In this document: positions 22,531 to 34,010 of the stretch, one piece after another
Layout of the letters: every line of letters begins with the position of its first letter
Position numbering within the stretch: the stretch's first letter is position 1
Notes under the pieces: generated by a model
The model's input: the letters and a program-made list of their open reading frames with translations, nothing else
What the model was told of the DNA's origin: nothing
Database searches by the model: none
Position numbers and translations under genes: made by a program
NCBI GenBank assembly: GCA_030068075.1
Contig: CM057835.1
Coordinates: 22,655,957 to 22,719,956, forward strand
Source: Paguma larvata
Lineage: Eukaryota > Chordata > Mammalia > Carnivora > Viverridae
Length of the DNA stretch: 64,000 nt
Reading direction: 5' to 3'

Positions 22531-24034
22531 TAGTAGGGGGAATATGGAGCACAGGACCAGGTTGCTGGGATGAATGCAGGAAAGTTATATGCCACAAAGC
22601 CCTAGAAAGAGTGGAAGGTGGTGCTGTCCTGAGTGGATTCCCAAGGTGTGGAGAAAAGGAGGGAAGTATGCAAAAGTCCCCTAAGGAAAGAGAAATAAAG
22701 CAAAGTGTGCATGCAAAGCCTAGGGGAGAGGTTCAACAAGAACATGACTGAGTGGGAGCTCAATGGGTAGGAAGCAGGGAGCAAGATATACCCTAGCTTT
22801 TGAATGAACTTTCCTAGAGCTGTGGGGAGCTGTCAAGTTAGGGACTCTAATCCTCTTAGCTCAAAGCTATTTAAATTGCTCAGACCCAAAGGCCTGGCAC
22901 TAAATGGTTCCATGTATTTGCAACATCATACTGTTAACTCCCATATGGTCACTAAATTGGTCTCGTATGTTGGTCTTCCCAACTCCTTCCTGATTTCTTA
23001 AAGACCTGGGACCCTGACTACCTATTTATTTATTTGTTTGTTTGTTTGTTTATCTACTTACTTACTTACTTATTCCTTACCTTCTATACTGTCTAAAACT
23101 GCTTTAGCAAGCAGGTCCTTAATAAATGCAAGTTGCTTGCTTGACTTTTAAAATCCTATAAATAATGAGTATCTGTTTAATACAGAGGCTACAAAACTAC
23201 TGCTAAATTCAGTTTTCTGCCTCTTCACTGCACGACTTGTTCTCAGTATTTCTGCTAAAAGCTGCAAGATTATTCCTTGTAAGCCTTTGTCAAGTACCTT
23301 CATCCTTAATGCGGACCTTCTGTTGTCTTGCTTCTCCCCATGGAGAGGGAGTATGGAAATGACAACTGAGATAGTTGGGCCAACTTTACTTATCTCTTAT
23401 TTCACATGCACAGGATTTGTGCCTGGAAACCACAACTTTCCACCTTCGTCTTCCACTTATAGGGAGTGGGATGGGTGGAACTGAAAAATACAGATTCAAG
23501 TTTCAAGTTCTTATCACATGTCCAAGTACTCATATGCTACTAGCTTTTTATCATCCCATGAAAGTGACTATATTCATCAACTATTATCGATGTGGTAGAT
23601 TGATTAAACAAGGCTGCATACTCTAAGATTAAAAGTTTAGGACAAATGAGACTTCGAACAGTCATTTTCCCAGAAAGTGGCACAAGCTGGAAAGAAAAAG
23701 AAAAATCAGTGAGAGTTTAAGACTACACCAACGATCCACCCACTGTGACTCGTTAGGAGTTCCATCTAGCAGTCACATATGGGGACACTCCTCATCTGTG
23801 AGTCCCACAGCCTGCAGGCCAACCACTTTTCCCCATAATGCTTCACTCCGGGTGCCCATGGGACAGAAATCTGAACTGGGGTAAAACATAGGAGGTATTC
23901 TTGGATTTGTCCAGGACAGAATTTCATCCATCTCAAACTCATGCCTTTGTAACTTTAGAGAGCCTTGGAGCTTAGCCATCTGTGCCCTTATAAGAGTGAC
24001 AATTGGGGAGTGGAATAAAAGACGGTCCTTGTTA

Positions 24035-24036
<2 letters not shown>
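22531..24036. other. Unique sequence with one tetranucleotide cluster
   Basis: Apart from the microsatellite at 23022-23074 I recognise nothing. Open frames are short and without domains. Confidence 0.4.
23022..23074. repeat. Compound tetranucleotide repeat (TTTA)n(TTTG)n(TTAC)n
   Basis: Three adjacent tetranucleotide runs: TATT/TTTA units to about 23036, TTTG units to about 23051, then CTTA units. Each differs from the next by a single base, suggesting stepwise unit conversion. Confidence 0.9.

Positions 24037-24082
<46 letters not shown>
24037..24082. repeat. (GT)n microsatellite
   Basis: About 23 uninterrupted GT units. It is likely polymorphic and can adopt Z-DNA. Confidence 0.95.
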
Positions 24083-24099
24083 CAGAGTAGGCAGGGAAG

Positions 24100-24345
24100 A
24101 CGAAAGTGCATCTCATTTACTGCTGCTGGGAATGAACACTAATAAACCTCTAAGGAAGAGAATTTGACAAAACTTACCAAATGCACACACCGTTTGATCC
24201 AGTGATCAGATTCCATTTTAGGAACTGATCCTACCAGTATACTTTCTCATGCTTAAAACGATACACGTACTACAAAGTTATTCACTGCAATAATGTTTGT
24301 AAAAGTGAAAAAAATGGAAATATTCTAAATGCCCTTTAGTCACAG
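24100..24345 (+). repeat. Old L1 ORF2 fragment
   Basis: The series 'catttactgctgctgggaat', 'gagaatttgacaaaacttac', 'ccgtttgatccagtgatcag', 'gttattcactgcaataatg' and 'aatattctaaatgcccttta' corresponds to the L1 ORF2 C-terminal region ('actgttggtggga', 'tttgacccagcaat', 'ttgcaatagc', 'aaatgtccatca'). Confidence 0.65.
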
Positions 24346-24349
24346 ACTG

Positions 24350-24945
24350 AAAGTTCAGGCACCATAAGCAGAAGCATTGCTGGCCACGGTCCAAACTCCT
24401 TAGTCCGGCACCAGAGCTTCTCACACAGTCTACCAGCCCAATGCCCCCAGCCTCAGCACCGCCCCGCTACCTCTGTGCAGGAAGCCCGCCCTCCATCTGC
24501 AAGTTGAGCTCCTGGAAGACAGAGACCCTGACTGCAGCAGCTCCATGAGGACCTGAGTGACACGGAGCCCACCATACGGATTGGTCAGTTATTACCTGTG
24601 GGTAAATGGATGCCTGAATGATCAGTCCTTTAAATGCCTTCTCTAAGTTGCTCCCGCTATCTGGAGTACACTCCCCGCCTCTGGTGAAACCCTACCCATT
24701 CCTTAAGTCCCAGTTTAGTGACCCTTCCCCAGGCCAACACACTTCTCTCTCCTATTCCCAAGCCCTGTACTCAGTCTCCATCACAGGGCTGCTCCTTTAT
24801 ACTCACATCAGTGGATATATCTGCTCCCCTTGTCGACACTACAAAATCCTGGAAAGCAAGACTACTTCATATTTACACCTCCAAAGCCTGTTTTTTGACG
24901 CATGTTAGGTACGCAGTAGATATTTGTTGTCGCATACGTTGTGAG
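24350..24945 (+). repeat. L2 LINE 3' ends, probably two overlapping copies
   Basis: One L2 3' end is recognised by 'gctcccgctatctggagtac', 'cctacccattccttaagtcc', 'actacaaaatcctggaaagc' and the terminal 'gtacgcagtagatatttgtt'. Inside its 5' part, 24495-24615 looks like a second L2 tail ('gagctcctggaagacagaga', 'ggtaaatggatgcctgaatg'). This suggests one L2 remnant next to or within another. Both are ancient. Confidence 0.7.
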
Positions 24946-25146
24946 GGAAAGAAGGAACTTGGAGAATCTCCACCCATCATCTCCTTTCTCAGCTCAGAAA
25001 CTCCACTAAATTAATTGTTACCTTATGAATCCAGGGATCCTAGCCTCTGGGACTGTGATAAGGAAGCAAAAATATTTTAATGGGGAGGATGATGCATGGA
25101 GTCGATCGTTGCCAAAATCCACGTATTTTTTGAGATGGACCAGAAT

Positions 25147-25452
25147 TCACAGGGTTTTTGTTATCAGCCGAGCTTCCCACAGTTCCTCAACGAAAAATGA
25201 TTTTTGAGCTCCACAGCTACTGAGTCCCGCATAAGGAAACCCATCAAGGGAAGAAATCCATGCCAAAATAAAAAAGCAGCCACATGTAGGGAGACCCAGA
25301 AGTTGGGGCACCTGCCCCAGGTGGATATAACCACCGCGGCTGAACAGTGAGCTATTCTGGCCTCTCCACACTGGGTGAGGAAAGTCCTGGAAGAGGAAAA
25401 CACTCAGGACTAGAAGCCCCAAGCCCTGCAGATACACGGACGCCGGAGCCAT
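25147..25452 (-). other. Unproven 101-codon ORF with signal-peptide-like start
   Basis: On the minus strand an ATG at 25452-25450 opens a 101-codon frame, with an in-frame TGA just upstream (25467-25465). The first 25 or so residues are MAPASVYLQGLGLLVLSVFL followed by FQ, a plausible secretory signal: short head, Leu/Val-rich core and small polar stretch. A NSS sequon-like triplet follows. The rest, rich in Leu, Gly and Cys, is not a family I know. The ATG has cytosine rather than purine at -3, a weak context. The sequence TTGTTGCTGCAG before the ATG could also serve as a 3' splice site. I infer a possible first exon at best; chance is the likelier explanation. Confidence 0.15.
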
Positions 25453-25469
25453 CTGCAGCAACAATCAAC

Positions 25470-26180
25470 ATCCTAGCCAGGTGAACGCCAGAAACCTGGT
25501 CCGCTGAGGGGCAGACCCGCCTGACTGGCTAGTGGCAGCAATTTCATTGATTTATTTATGAAAAGCCCACACGAATGTACTTCCTAAATCACTGCTAGCT
25601 ACTCCAAGGCTGCAGTTTTAATGTTATCACTGCCTACTCAGCCGGAGAGACAGAGAGACTTCCCCATAACTCACGAAGCTCCCAGTCCCCAGGGATTTGA
25701 TTTATAGCACCCCACTCCACGAGGGGACAAAGGTGCTGTTTCACAGGGTTCATTGCTCCTTCTTTCATTCTCTCATTCATTTGGGCCACATCTTTTTACT
25801 GCGTATCCACCGTGACCAAGCACCTGTGCCAGCATTATGGGACAAACAAAAATGACAAAGGTACAATTCTTGCCTTCGAGTGGCTCTTGCAGTCCGGTTG
25901 GGAGGGTAAAACACGTGTATATAATTAACCTTAATTGGCGGCCGTACTATAGACTGCAAATGCTTTGCATGGTTTAAAAAGTGCTAAGGGAGATCAGAGG
26001 CTGAAGAATTCTCTCACGGCTGGGTCCATCTAGAAAAGCTTTGTGCAAGAGACGGCACTTGGACACAGCTAAAGGAAAGCTGGGCGTTTACTGCATACCA
26101 TCTTAGAAGTTTCTGGAGTCAAGAAAGTAACTCGAGTAAGCATAAGGACATAAGGAAAAGGCTGCCAGACTGGGACGGAA
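25470..26180. other. Repeat-poor unique sequence
   Basis: The AT-rich block 25535-25640 ('caatttcattgatttattta') looks unlike neutral repeat DNA and could be conserved. 25760-25990 faintly resembles an old interspersed repeat tail. Nothing is assigned. Confidence 0.35.
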
Positions 26181-26184
26181 GTGA

Positions 26185-26330
26185 TCTAGGATCTTGTCCT
26201 GTAGTTATCACTCGTAAATCTGTGATCTCACACAATGACCTTTGGGCACCAGTTTCCTTATCTAGAAAAAGGAGGATGAGCCAGGCTGTCTCTAGAACCC
26301 ACTGAGTCCTACATTCTGCATGCTCTCTTG
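26185..26330 (+). repeat. MIR-like fragment
   Basis: 'gacctttgggcaccagtttc', 'cttatctagaaaaaggagg' and 'ctctagaacccactgagtcc' followed by 'tacattctgcat' follow the MIR-type core and 3' tail. Confidence 0.6.
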
Positions 26331-27003
26331 GGCTCCCAGACTCAGAGGTGAGGGGTCCAGAAGAAAGGCAAGTCATTAGCCAACTCTCAGCTGTGCGCTC
26401 CTGTTCAGAGATGCCACCATTTAGAAGCGATAATTTAGGAGTGTGTCGGTTGATGCACATATGTGGAGGTGTGCCAGTCGAGTATCATATGATATGAAAG
26501 GTGTATAGCGATAGAACAGGAAAGGAAAAGATCAGCTCATTTAAGCAGATTTTTAATAATTTCTCAGGCGGTACATCTCTGAAAAGGATGATGTCTCAAC
26601 CCTCCCACTGCAGAAGCAAGAACGAAGGAGATTTGAGAGAGAGTTGGATTTTGCCTCTTCCGCTTGTCCTAAACTGACATGGCTGTGTGAGGACAGTAAA
26701 GGAGGAGGGCTGGGTGAACCACATCTGTGCTCTAAGAGCCCTAGATGAGAGGCACCATCGAGAAAACACGGCCTGTAAATGAGATGGCAGGAAAGGACAG
26801 AAAGGTAGAAGGGGGTGAGTAGAAAATAGGGCTAAGTGCCAGAACAGAGGGAGGACTGAAAGAGATTCCTCTGAAGAAAAAAACAAACAACAAAAAACCC
26901 TAGTCATGATCCTCATGTCCATTTAAGAGAAGGATGCCTAAGACCCAAACCCAAGAAACTGGCAGTCATCTCCTCCCCTCCCCCTCCCGCCACAGACGGA
27001 CAG

Positions 27004-27035
<32 letters not shown>

Positions 27036-27893
27036 CAGGATTTTACTTCTGAATCTCCACAGAATATACAAGCAACTTTATGATACTATGTCAAGGGTCT
27101 TCTACCATACACCCTCCACCTGCTCACCTGCCTAAGTCTCCTTCCAGACTGTGCATCCGTGAGAGCCAGACAACTGGCCATTATTGCCAATCCACTCCCA
27201 GACACTCTGGGAGCCACCAGTCCTCACGTGCACAAGTTCAGCTGTTAACACCAGTCACACACAGATGTACTTCACAATTCTGAGAGAGCTCCAGGCCCCA
27301 GGCAGCAGCGTGACTAACCACAGGGTCTGAGCTTTTCTGGAGGGAAGCGAACATTAATTTGATGAGGAGGATCAGCTGTTTGCCAATTTTAGAGGAAACA
27401 ACCCCAACGGAAAGCACGTGATTAGGAGAGACAAGAAAGGGGAGGAGAAGAAAGGAGCTAGCAAGCAAGTCTGTTTTGCTTGAAACCAGATGGCGGGTAA
27501 ACAACACTCATTACCTAAAGCAGGTCTCTTTCTTCTGAAAACATATTTGTTCGTGGTCAGCCGTGTTTACTGCCCACTTAGCTTCAGATCTAGGTGGCAG
27601 TATGGCATTGGTCAGCCCCCACTGGGGACATCTTTGACCAGCCATTGGATCCAGCCTTTGGTCTCTGAGAGGCTGTCTGTACAGTAGACATTCTTCACTT
27701 TTAAAGTGCTTACATCGCATTTGACATGTAATTTTGCTTTCTGCTTCTCTCCCCTGAACATTGTATCATAACATTTTTCCATAACAGTCTTAGTAATCAC
27801 CTTTTTAATAATGACATAAGCATCCATCGGGGTGGCTGCGCTGTATTTACCAAACTGTTCCCTTCCATTGATGGCTTGGTCTTTTTTATTAAA
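26331..27893. other. Unique sequence with a CA microsatellite
   Basis: The only clear feature is (CA)n at 27004-27032. The rest shows no recognised repeat or exon. Confidence 0.4.
27004..27032. repeat. (CA)n microsatellite
   Basis: About 14 uninterrupted CA units within a C-rich context. Confidence 0.93.
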
Positions 27894-28135
27894 AATACTG
27901 GGGCCCCTGGGTGGCTCAGTCAGTTAAGCATCTAAGCATCTGACTTTGGCTCAGGTCATGATCTCAGGGTCATGAGTTCACGCCCTACATCGGGCTGTCT
28001 GCTGCCAGCACGGAGCCCACTTTGGATCCTCTGTCTCCCTCTCTCTCTCTCTGCCCCTCTCCTGCTTGTACTCTCTCTCTCAAAATAAATAAATAAACTT
28101 TAAAAAATAAAAATAAAAAAAATAACACAATACTG
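27894..28135 (+). mobile_element. Carnivore SINE with internal 8 bp duplication
   Basis: The body starts at about 27900 (GGGGCCCCTGGGTGGCTCAG) and ends with AATAAATAAATAAACTTT and a mixed A-rich tail. The head contains AAGCATCT twice in tandem (27926-27933, 27934-27941), which lengthens the tRNA-like region. The target word AATACTG is at 27894-27900 and 28129-28135; the left copy overlaps the first G. Confidence 0.9.
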
Positions 28136-28864
28136 CACTGTGGAGGATCGGACCTATATAAGGAATAAAAACTACTTGTATCTAGCATGAGAAAAAATCT
28201 CCTAGCGCCTACCACCTAACCATGGGCTCCTCTCCTGGAGCAGGACAAAAAGAACCCTCCAAGGCTTCCATTATTGAGGTTACTGAGCAAAACTGTACAA
28301 ATGGATGTCCCTCTTTTCATTTCCTTGTCTGCCAACTTTTCTTTCAACTACTTTTAACAGTTGGGTTTTTAGAACCCAAAGTCTTCTAAGGGGATGTTCT
28401 CTTTTTCTTCATGTTGTCATCTCAACTGTAACACAACAAACAATATGCAGAATGCCATCTATTGCTCATTGCATGTACATATTTTTCTTTTTAAAGACAG
28501 CCTCATGAAAAGGTGAGCAAATTTATTGAAACTTCAAATTGGCAACATGGTGATCCTGAACTCTCAAAAGCAGAAACTGCTGGGTGTAGACAGCACTGGG
28601 AGGCATTGGACGAGAGCCGGGCAAAATAGCACGATCTAGATTAAAAGGGGCTCGCAGAAAGCACAGGCTTCGAAGATGGCATCGCGCTGGCCAAGGAAGC
28701 TCCAGAGTTTCCTTCTTAACAGATGAAACAGAAACACAGATTTAACCACGAATAGGCAGATAAATGAGAAAGCTTTCACGATGAACTAAGAGCAGCCTTC
28801 GAAGGCTTTGAACTTCTCACATTGAACCTCTCGCGGAAGAAAACCCAAACTCCTGAGCAGGGCA
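28136..28864. other. Unique sequence
   Basis: No recognised repeat, exon or RNA gene. Confidence 0.4.
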
Positions 28865-29048
28865 AGCATGCATAGAGTACCACCATTCCTCCTCACACTG
28901 CTTCTAGTTCACCTCGCCCCCTTCTGGGCTCTCACCCAGCCCTGCCCCCCACACCTCTGCTTACCTGGTTTCCTCCACCACAAAGGCTCTACTCTCTTCT
29001 CCCTAAAGCATCTGGCCAGCATCCTGTGCCACCCCCGTCTTACACTCT

Positions 29049-29671
29049 GCAAGCTCGATTCTTTATTTTTTAAACAATTTATTTTCAAATTGGTTTCCAT
29101 ATAACACCCAGTGCTCATCCCAACAAGTGCCCTCCTCAATGCCTGTCACCCACTCTCCCCCCTCCTGCACCCCCATCACCCTCAGTTTGTTCTTAGTCTT
29201 TGAGAGTCTCTTATGTTTTGTCTCCCTCCCTCTCTGTGTCTTTTTTCTTTCCCCTCTTCCCCTCCCCCATGGTTTTCTGCTAAGTCTCTCAAAATCCACC
29301 TGTGCGTGGAAACATATGGTATCTGTCTTTCTCTGACTGACTTATTTCAGTTAACATACCTTCCAGTTCCATCCATGTTGGCACACGTGGCCAGATTTCA
29401 TTCTTTCTCATTGCTGCGTAGTATTCCATTGTGTATATATACCACATCTTCTTTATCCATTCATCAGTTGATGGACACTTAGTCTCTTTCCATGATTTGG
29501 CTATTGTTGAAAGTGCTGCTATGAACATTGGGGTACACGTGCCCCTGTGCATCAGCACTCCTGTGTCTCTTGGGTAGATTCCTAGCAGTGCTATTGCTGG
29601 GTCATAGGGTAGCTCTATTTTCATTGTTTTGAGGAACCTCCACACCATTTTCCAGATGCGAGCTCAATTCT
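29049..29671 (-). mobile_element. 5'-truncated carnivore L1 with target duplication
   Basis: The plus strand is the complement of a carnivore L1 3' end. It begins with the tail side ('tttattttcaaattggtttc', 'aacacccagtgctcatccca'), runs through the 3' UTR ('agagtctcttatgttttgtc') into the end of ORF2 ('gtattccattgtgtatatat', 'tttggctattgttgaaagtg', 'gctattgctgggtcataggg'). The target words GCAAGCTCGATTCT (29049-29062) and GCGAGCTCAATTCT (29658-29671) differ at two bases. The insertion is about 595 bp, truncated inside ORF2. Confidence 0.92.
29289..29648 (-). pseudogene. L1 ORF2p C-terminal remnant
   Basis: A still-open 119-codon frame encodes the end of L1 ORF2p, beyond the reverse transcriptase domain. 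Recognisable landmarks are YDPAIALLGIYPRDTG, PMFIAALSTIAKSWKE and WYIYTMEYYAAMRKNE. ORF2p supplies the endonuclease and reverse transcriptase for L1 and, in trans, for the SINEs of this window. This piece lacks both enzymatic domains and is a dead relic. The frame stays open because the insertion is fairly young. Confidence 0.85.
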
Positions 29672-30225
29672 AAAGTCACCCTCAGCTGAACCGTTCTCAA
29701 GCCCTCCCAGCTGGAAGCAACCTCCTGGGCCTTGCAGTGCACTGTAGTCCCCTCCGGCCTGCCCCCCACACTGGCCAGCCTTGGCTTCTCTCAGATCTTG
29801 TCAGCTCTGTCCCATTCATAGCACTCGTGGCTGTAGACACCTCCCTGTATATCTTTGCTTAATTTTCCTAAATCAAACCCAGGACCAAACAAAACAACGA
29901 TCTTATATTACCTGTGGCAGACATTGCGACACAGGGGCTGAAGAACTTTCGCTGGTTAAGAGAAAGAAGAGGTAGAGTCAAGAAGGATGGAGACGAGACG
30001 TGGGACACTATGACTAAGGACACTGTGACTTTGTGAGAAAATTACTGCAGAGAAGTCACCACTTCATCAAGGAAAAGGAAATTGGGAGTGAGACAAGCCA
30101 CCTTCGCTCCAGCTTTCCTTCCCCTGGTACTCCCTCCTCCTCCTGCGCCAGATAACAGAAAACCGCCTCAGGCATGTACGGTAATAACTCTGAAGTTTTC
30201 TGATAAGGAGAATGTGGATGGAGAT

Positions 30226-30275
30226 TTCTTCTTTTTTTTCTTCTTTCTTCTTTTCTTTCTTCTACGTTTCGCTTC
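30226..30275. repeat. Imperfect pyrimidine tract (TTC/TTTC)n
   Basis: An almost pure T/C stretch of CTT and CTTT units. It may be an eroded microsatellite. Confidence 0.8.
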
Positions 30276-30323
30276 CCAGATCACAGAGGAGAGTATGTAA
30301 ACCCCAAATCACGTCCACTGTGG

Positions 30324-30545
30324 CTCAAGAAGGTATTTTGCCTTTTTTGTTGTTTTTAAGTTTATTTATTTTGTGAGCAAGAGAGAGAGAGACAGAGGGA
30401 GAATCCCAACCAGGCTCTGCACTGTCAGCATAAAGCCCAATGCAGGGCTCAAACCCACGAATTGTGAGATCATGATCTGAGCTGAAACCAAGAGTCAGAT
30501 GCCTAACGGACCGAGCCACCCGGGCGCCCCTCAAGAGGCTGTTTT
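30324..30545 (-). mobile_element. Carnivore SINE, minus strand
   Basis: The complement of the 'GGGGCGCCCGGGTGGCTCGG'-type head is at 30511-30530 and the tail (TTTTTAAGTTTATTTATTTT) is at about 30352-30371. The body is short ('aatcccaaccaggctctgca'), an older subfamily. Flanks CTCAAGAAGGTATTTT (30324-30339) and CTCAAGAGGCTGTTTT (30530-30545) match at 13 of 16 bases, so the copy is fairly old. Confidence 0.9.
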
Positions 30546-31100
30546 AACAGGGTGAAGTGGATCAGGGAAAAAGATGAGAGGCCGAGATGATCTCAGAGCC
30601 CAGGTAGGCGGACTGCAGCCGCCAACCACCCTCACGAGTGTGTGCCTGGAGGTGTCAGAGGCCAGCAGGGCGGCAGCCAGACAGCCCACCAGCTGGGCCC
30701 TGCACTTTTTAAAGGTAACAAAAGGGCCCACAGCTCCCTCATGAACCCAAACCACTGACCTCAAGTCCTCCTATCTTCCCGGTGCGTTCTGAGAAACACC
30801 AGAACATTGTTCCCCCTGGGGTCCTGCCACACGTCCCCAGGCACTCATACAAACCTTTTTCCCCTGCTCAAATCTCCATCCAACCTCTCCCCAAATCACA
30901 GCAGGATGCTGGCCCAGCTGGCCTCCTCCTACATTCCTCGGATCAAGGTCATCTAACAGAACTCTCCTGAAGTCTCTCCTCCCAAACCCCCAGGATACGG
31001 CTGCCATTCCCAGCTCCATTCCCAGCTCGGTAGAGGAAGGAACCTCAGGGCAGCCCAGGCACACCCAGGCTCCCTCCCCTTACCCCCTCCTTCCCTTCCG
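30546..31100. other. GC-richer unique sequence
   Basis: No family is assigned with confidence. The C/T-rich stretch 30740-31080 may be diverged L2. Minus-strand frames of 77 and 97 codons lack recognisable domains. Confidence 0.35.
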
Positions 31101-32760
31101 CTCATCTCACACCTCAGATCTGGTTTCTCTTTTTGTTTGTCCCTGTGTGCCTTTTGTTTGTTTAATTGTAGGATTCATTTATACAGAGAATTTTCCCTTG
31201 GATTGATCTTTTTACAGTCTTTTCCAATCTTCGTTGCCGCTGGCCGCATACAGTCCACATTAACGCTCAACACGTACTTGAATTTATCACTCATGACAAG
31301 TCAGCCGGGACACGGGGCTTTCGGCCCACTCTACCCCCCTTTTAAAGACTCTGACCCCACTGTTACCTTAACAGAAAAGAATGAACTGTAATTTCACTCT
31401 TTCTGCATGTCACCCATGTAGTATTTCACGGGATTCACCAGCATCCTCCTCATCTTATGAATAAATCCATCGAAGATCATCTAAAAGTGTCAAATTTTCA
31501 GTACGTTTCATTGTTTCTTTTCAAGCCGGTTATGTGCCAGTAAGTCAATTTCATTTCCCTTTGCGCTTCCAACAATCTACCTGTGCGGCCCACATTTGGC
31601 TTCTGATATCTTCTCCCACATTCTGGACCAACCAGACTTTTTGATTTTAAAACGAAACCTCTCTCTTTTTCCCCCTTTTTAAACATAGTGCTAATTTGCC
31701 TTCCCTCTTGTTTTGCAGACAATGCTGAAGCTTCCCATGAATTTTTCAACACAGTTTCTTTCCATTGTCTAGATATAATCATGCCACAGATGTCCACCAC
31801 CCTGAAATGTTACATGTTAAAAACTGCAATTTGCATTACTGGTTCAAAAACAGCATGGCTCAATTTCACTTGGTAAACCTGAAGTGATTTAATACATACA
31901 CACACAGACATTTTTAATCAAGTACGAGACGTACGTTAAAGACGTATCGGTTTAAAAAGGCAACAAAATAAAAATATAATCAAAGCAAATTCTAAAATCT
32001 ACTTTACAATAAAAAATAATTGGCCATTTACATGAGTGAAAAATGAGGAATATACGAGGAAAAAGAAAGATAAAGCATTCCAGTTGATAAAATGTTAAAC
32101 CTATTAGGTTTTATAGTCTAATTTCTAAGGAAGTTATGTTTCAGTGTGATTTTTGAAATACTACAAACATATATTCTGCATATAATTCAGGGACCTATGT
32201 TAAAACTTCAAATATGCATCCTGCATTTATTAAAGAAGCACCGGTAATAACCTAGTGTTTGCAAAATTCTAAGTTTTGGCAAATACTGTAAATATCAAAA
32301 TTGGTTGGTATTGTAAAGTCATGATGAATCCTGAATTAGGAGAAAACCCCTTCCACACATATTTCGTTTGATTAAAAAATATCAGACTTGCATGTTCTAA
32401 ATAAACTGAAAGTTATATCTTAAAAAAACAGTAATTTAACATAATCTGTATACTGTTAGCTGCTATATAAAAACAAACAAACAAAAAAATACATAGAAAA
32501 TATTGAAACTGGTATAAACTAACCCGCCGATGCTCCCATGCTCACTTTACAGACGCCCGGGGGCTTCCACTCTGTAGCTGGGCCACTAGTCTTGCTTTAC
32601 CATTTTTTAAAATTGGAGAAACTGCTGCTTCTCTATCCCCCTTTTCTTTACTGCTCGTTGTCTTAAAAGAGGAGTCTCCATTCATACCCCTCCCATTTTT
32701 CTGCTCAATTCTTGGATAATTTATACTACCCCCCTCTTCCAGTAAATATAAACTATATTC
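31101..32760. other. AT-rich tract without recognisable repeats
   Basis: About 1.6 kb with no SINE, LINE, LTR or DNA transposon that I can identify, flanked by repeat-dense DNA. Polypyrimidine and TTAA/ATAT-rich words dominate. No exon is apparent. Confidence 0.45.
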
Positions 32761-33059
32761 TCAAAAGTTAGGAATTGCTTCATATTAATTGGAAAAAATC
32801 CAGTGATTACTCGTTAAAACACCTGACTGGACAATCTCAGGACAGCGTTGATCACTTCCTCCTCAGAACTCGCTCCTCCCGGGGTGCTAAAGGATCCCTT
32901 CCACTGTCTTGTATTCCGAGCCCTCTTCCTCCTTTAAAAACGTTCCTGAGTCATCCGCCGTCATCCCCTTCCCTGGGGGAAGCTTTCCACTGTCACCGTG
33001 TAAAGCCCAAAACTATGCCTGGCTCTCCCCTTGAGTTACAACCCCACATGTCAGTCTCT
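32761..33059. other. Unique or diverged L2-like sequence
   Basis: Pyrimidine-rich DNA leading into an L2 fragment. It may be part of it. Confidence 0.3.
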
Positions 33060-34010
33060 TCCTAGGAAATACTCGAGTAACACGTTAGCCTCAATTTTCT
33101 CCAAATCGAACTCAATGTTTTCATCCCAAACGTGCTTCTGTTCATGGATTTCACGTTTCTGTTAATGGTCCCCTTCCATCCCCCCAGACCCCAAGGTTGA
33201 GAATTACCTTTTCCTCTTTACAGCTTTTCAGTACCCAGTGACCTTTCCTGTGCAGTATCATTCGAAGCAACCTCCACATTTCCTTTTTCTGCCGTCACTG
33301 TCTTAGTCCACACCTTCATGAACACAGACTTGTACTGTCTCAGTAATCTTACCAGCTATTCCCTGGACTCTGGGACCTTCTTTCTCTAAACCAAACCCTG
33401 TAGGATCTTCTCTGATCATAGCTCTGGGACTCCAAAAACTTCATTAAGTCCTGATTAATTTGCTAAATGAATTCCTAACTCCTGCCCATGTACTCATGGC
33501 TTTCAGAATCTGGTGCCTCTCCATCTTTTAAGTAAGAACATGGTCCCTTCTCGTATACCTTAGGATTCAGCCAAAGAAAATACAACTATATTCTTTGTTA
33601 AAAGGTCTTTTCCCCCTTACCCCAAAGTGCTACTCATTATTCAAATTCCTATTTCTTCTCCTCCATGAAGCACCTCTGTTCTGATTCACTTTTATCTGGG
33701 TCTCTCTTTTGACTCTTACTCTTTTTTTTTTTAATGTTTTATTTATTTTTCAGAGAGGGACAGAGAGTGCAAGCAGGGGAGGGGCAAAGAGGGAGGGAGA
33801 CAGAGGATCCAAAGCGGGTTCTGTGCTCAGAGCAGCAAGCCCGATCCAGGGCTCAAACTCACGTGATGAGATCACGACCTGAGCCAAAGTCGAACGCTTA
33901 ACCAAGTCAAGCCACCCAGGCGCCCCCTGACTCTTACTCCTTTTTAACTTGTATACTAACTAGACTCCAAATTCCCTCAGGAAAGAGTTGATTAGTAAGT
34001 CCCTGCACTC
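33060..34010 (+). repeat. L2 LINE ORF2 3' part, split by a SINE
   Basis: L2 landmarks in order: 'ttttctccaaatcgaactca', 'cgtgcttctgttcatggatt', 'gcagtatcattcgaagcaac', 'catgtactcatggctttcag', 'gtgctactcattattcaaat', 'cttctcctccatgaagcacc', and after the SINE 'ctagactccaaattccctca'. The element is interrupted at 33722-33927. Confidence 0.65.
33710..33939 (-). mobile_element. Felid tRNA-Lys SINE, minus strand, 12 bp target duplication
   Basis: The complementary head CACCCAGGCGCCCC is at 33913-33926 and the tail (a T run, then AATGTTTTATTTATTTTTC) at the left. The target word TGACTCTTACTC is at 33710-33721 and 33928-33939. It is inserted into an L2 fragment. Confidence 0.95.

Larger units (their letters stand above)
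28865..29870 (+). repeat. L2 LINE 3' fragment split by an L1 insertion
   Basis: Pyrimidine-rich L2-like sequence lies on both sides of the L1 at 29063-29657. The left part has 'ctggtttcctccaccacaaa' and 'ccgtcttacactctgcaagc'. The right part has 'cctcccagctggaagcaacc' and 'tcccattcatagcactcgtg'. The two parts read continuously when the L1 and one target copy are removed. Diverged, so moderate confidence. Confidence 0.45.
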
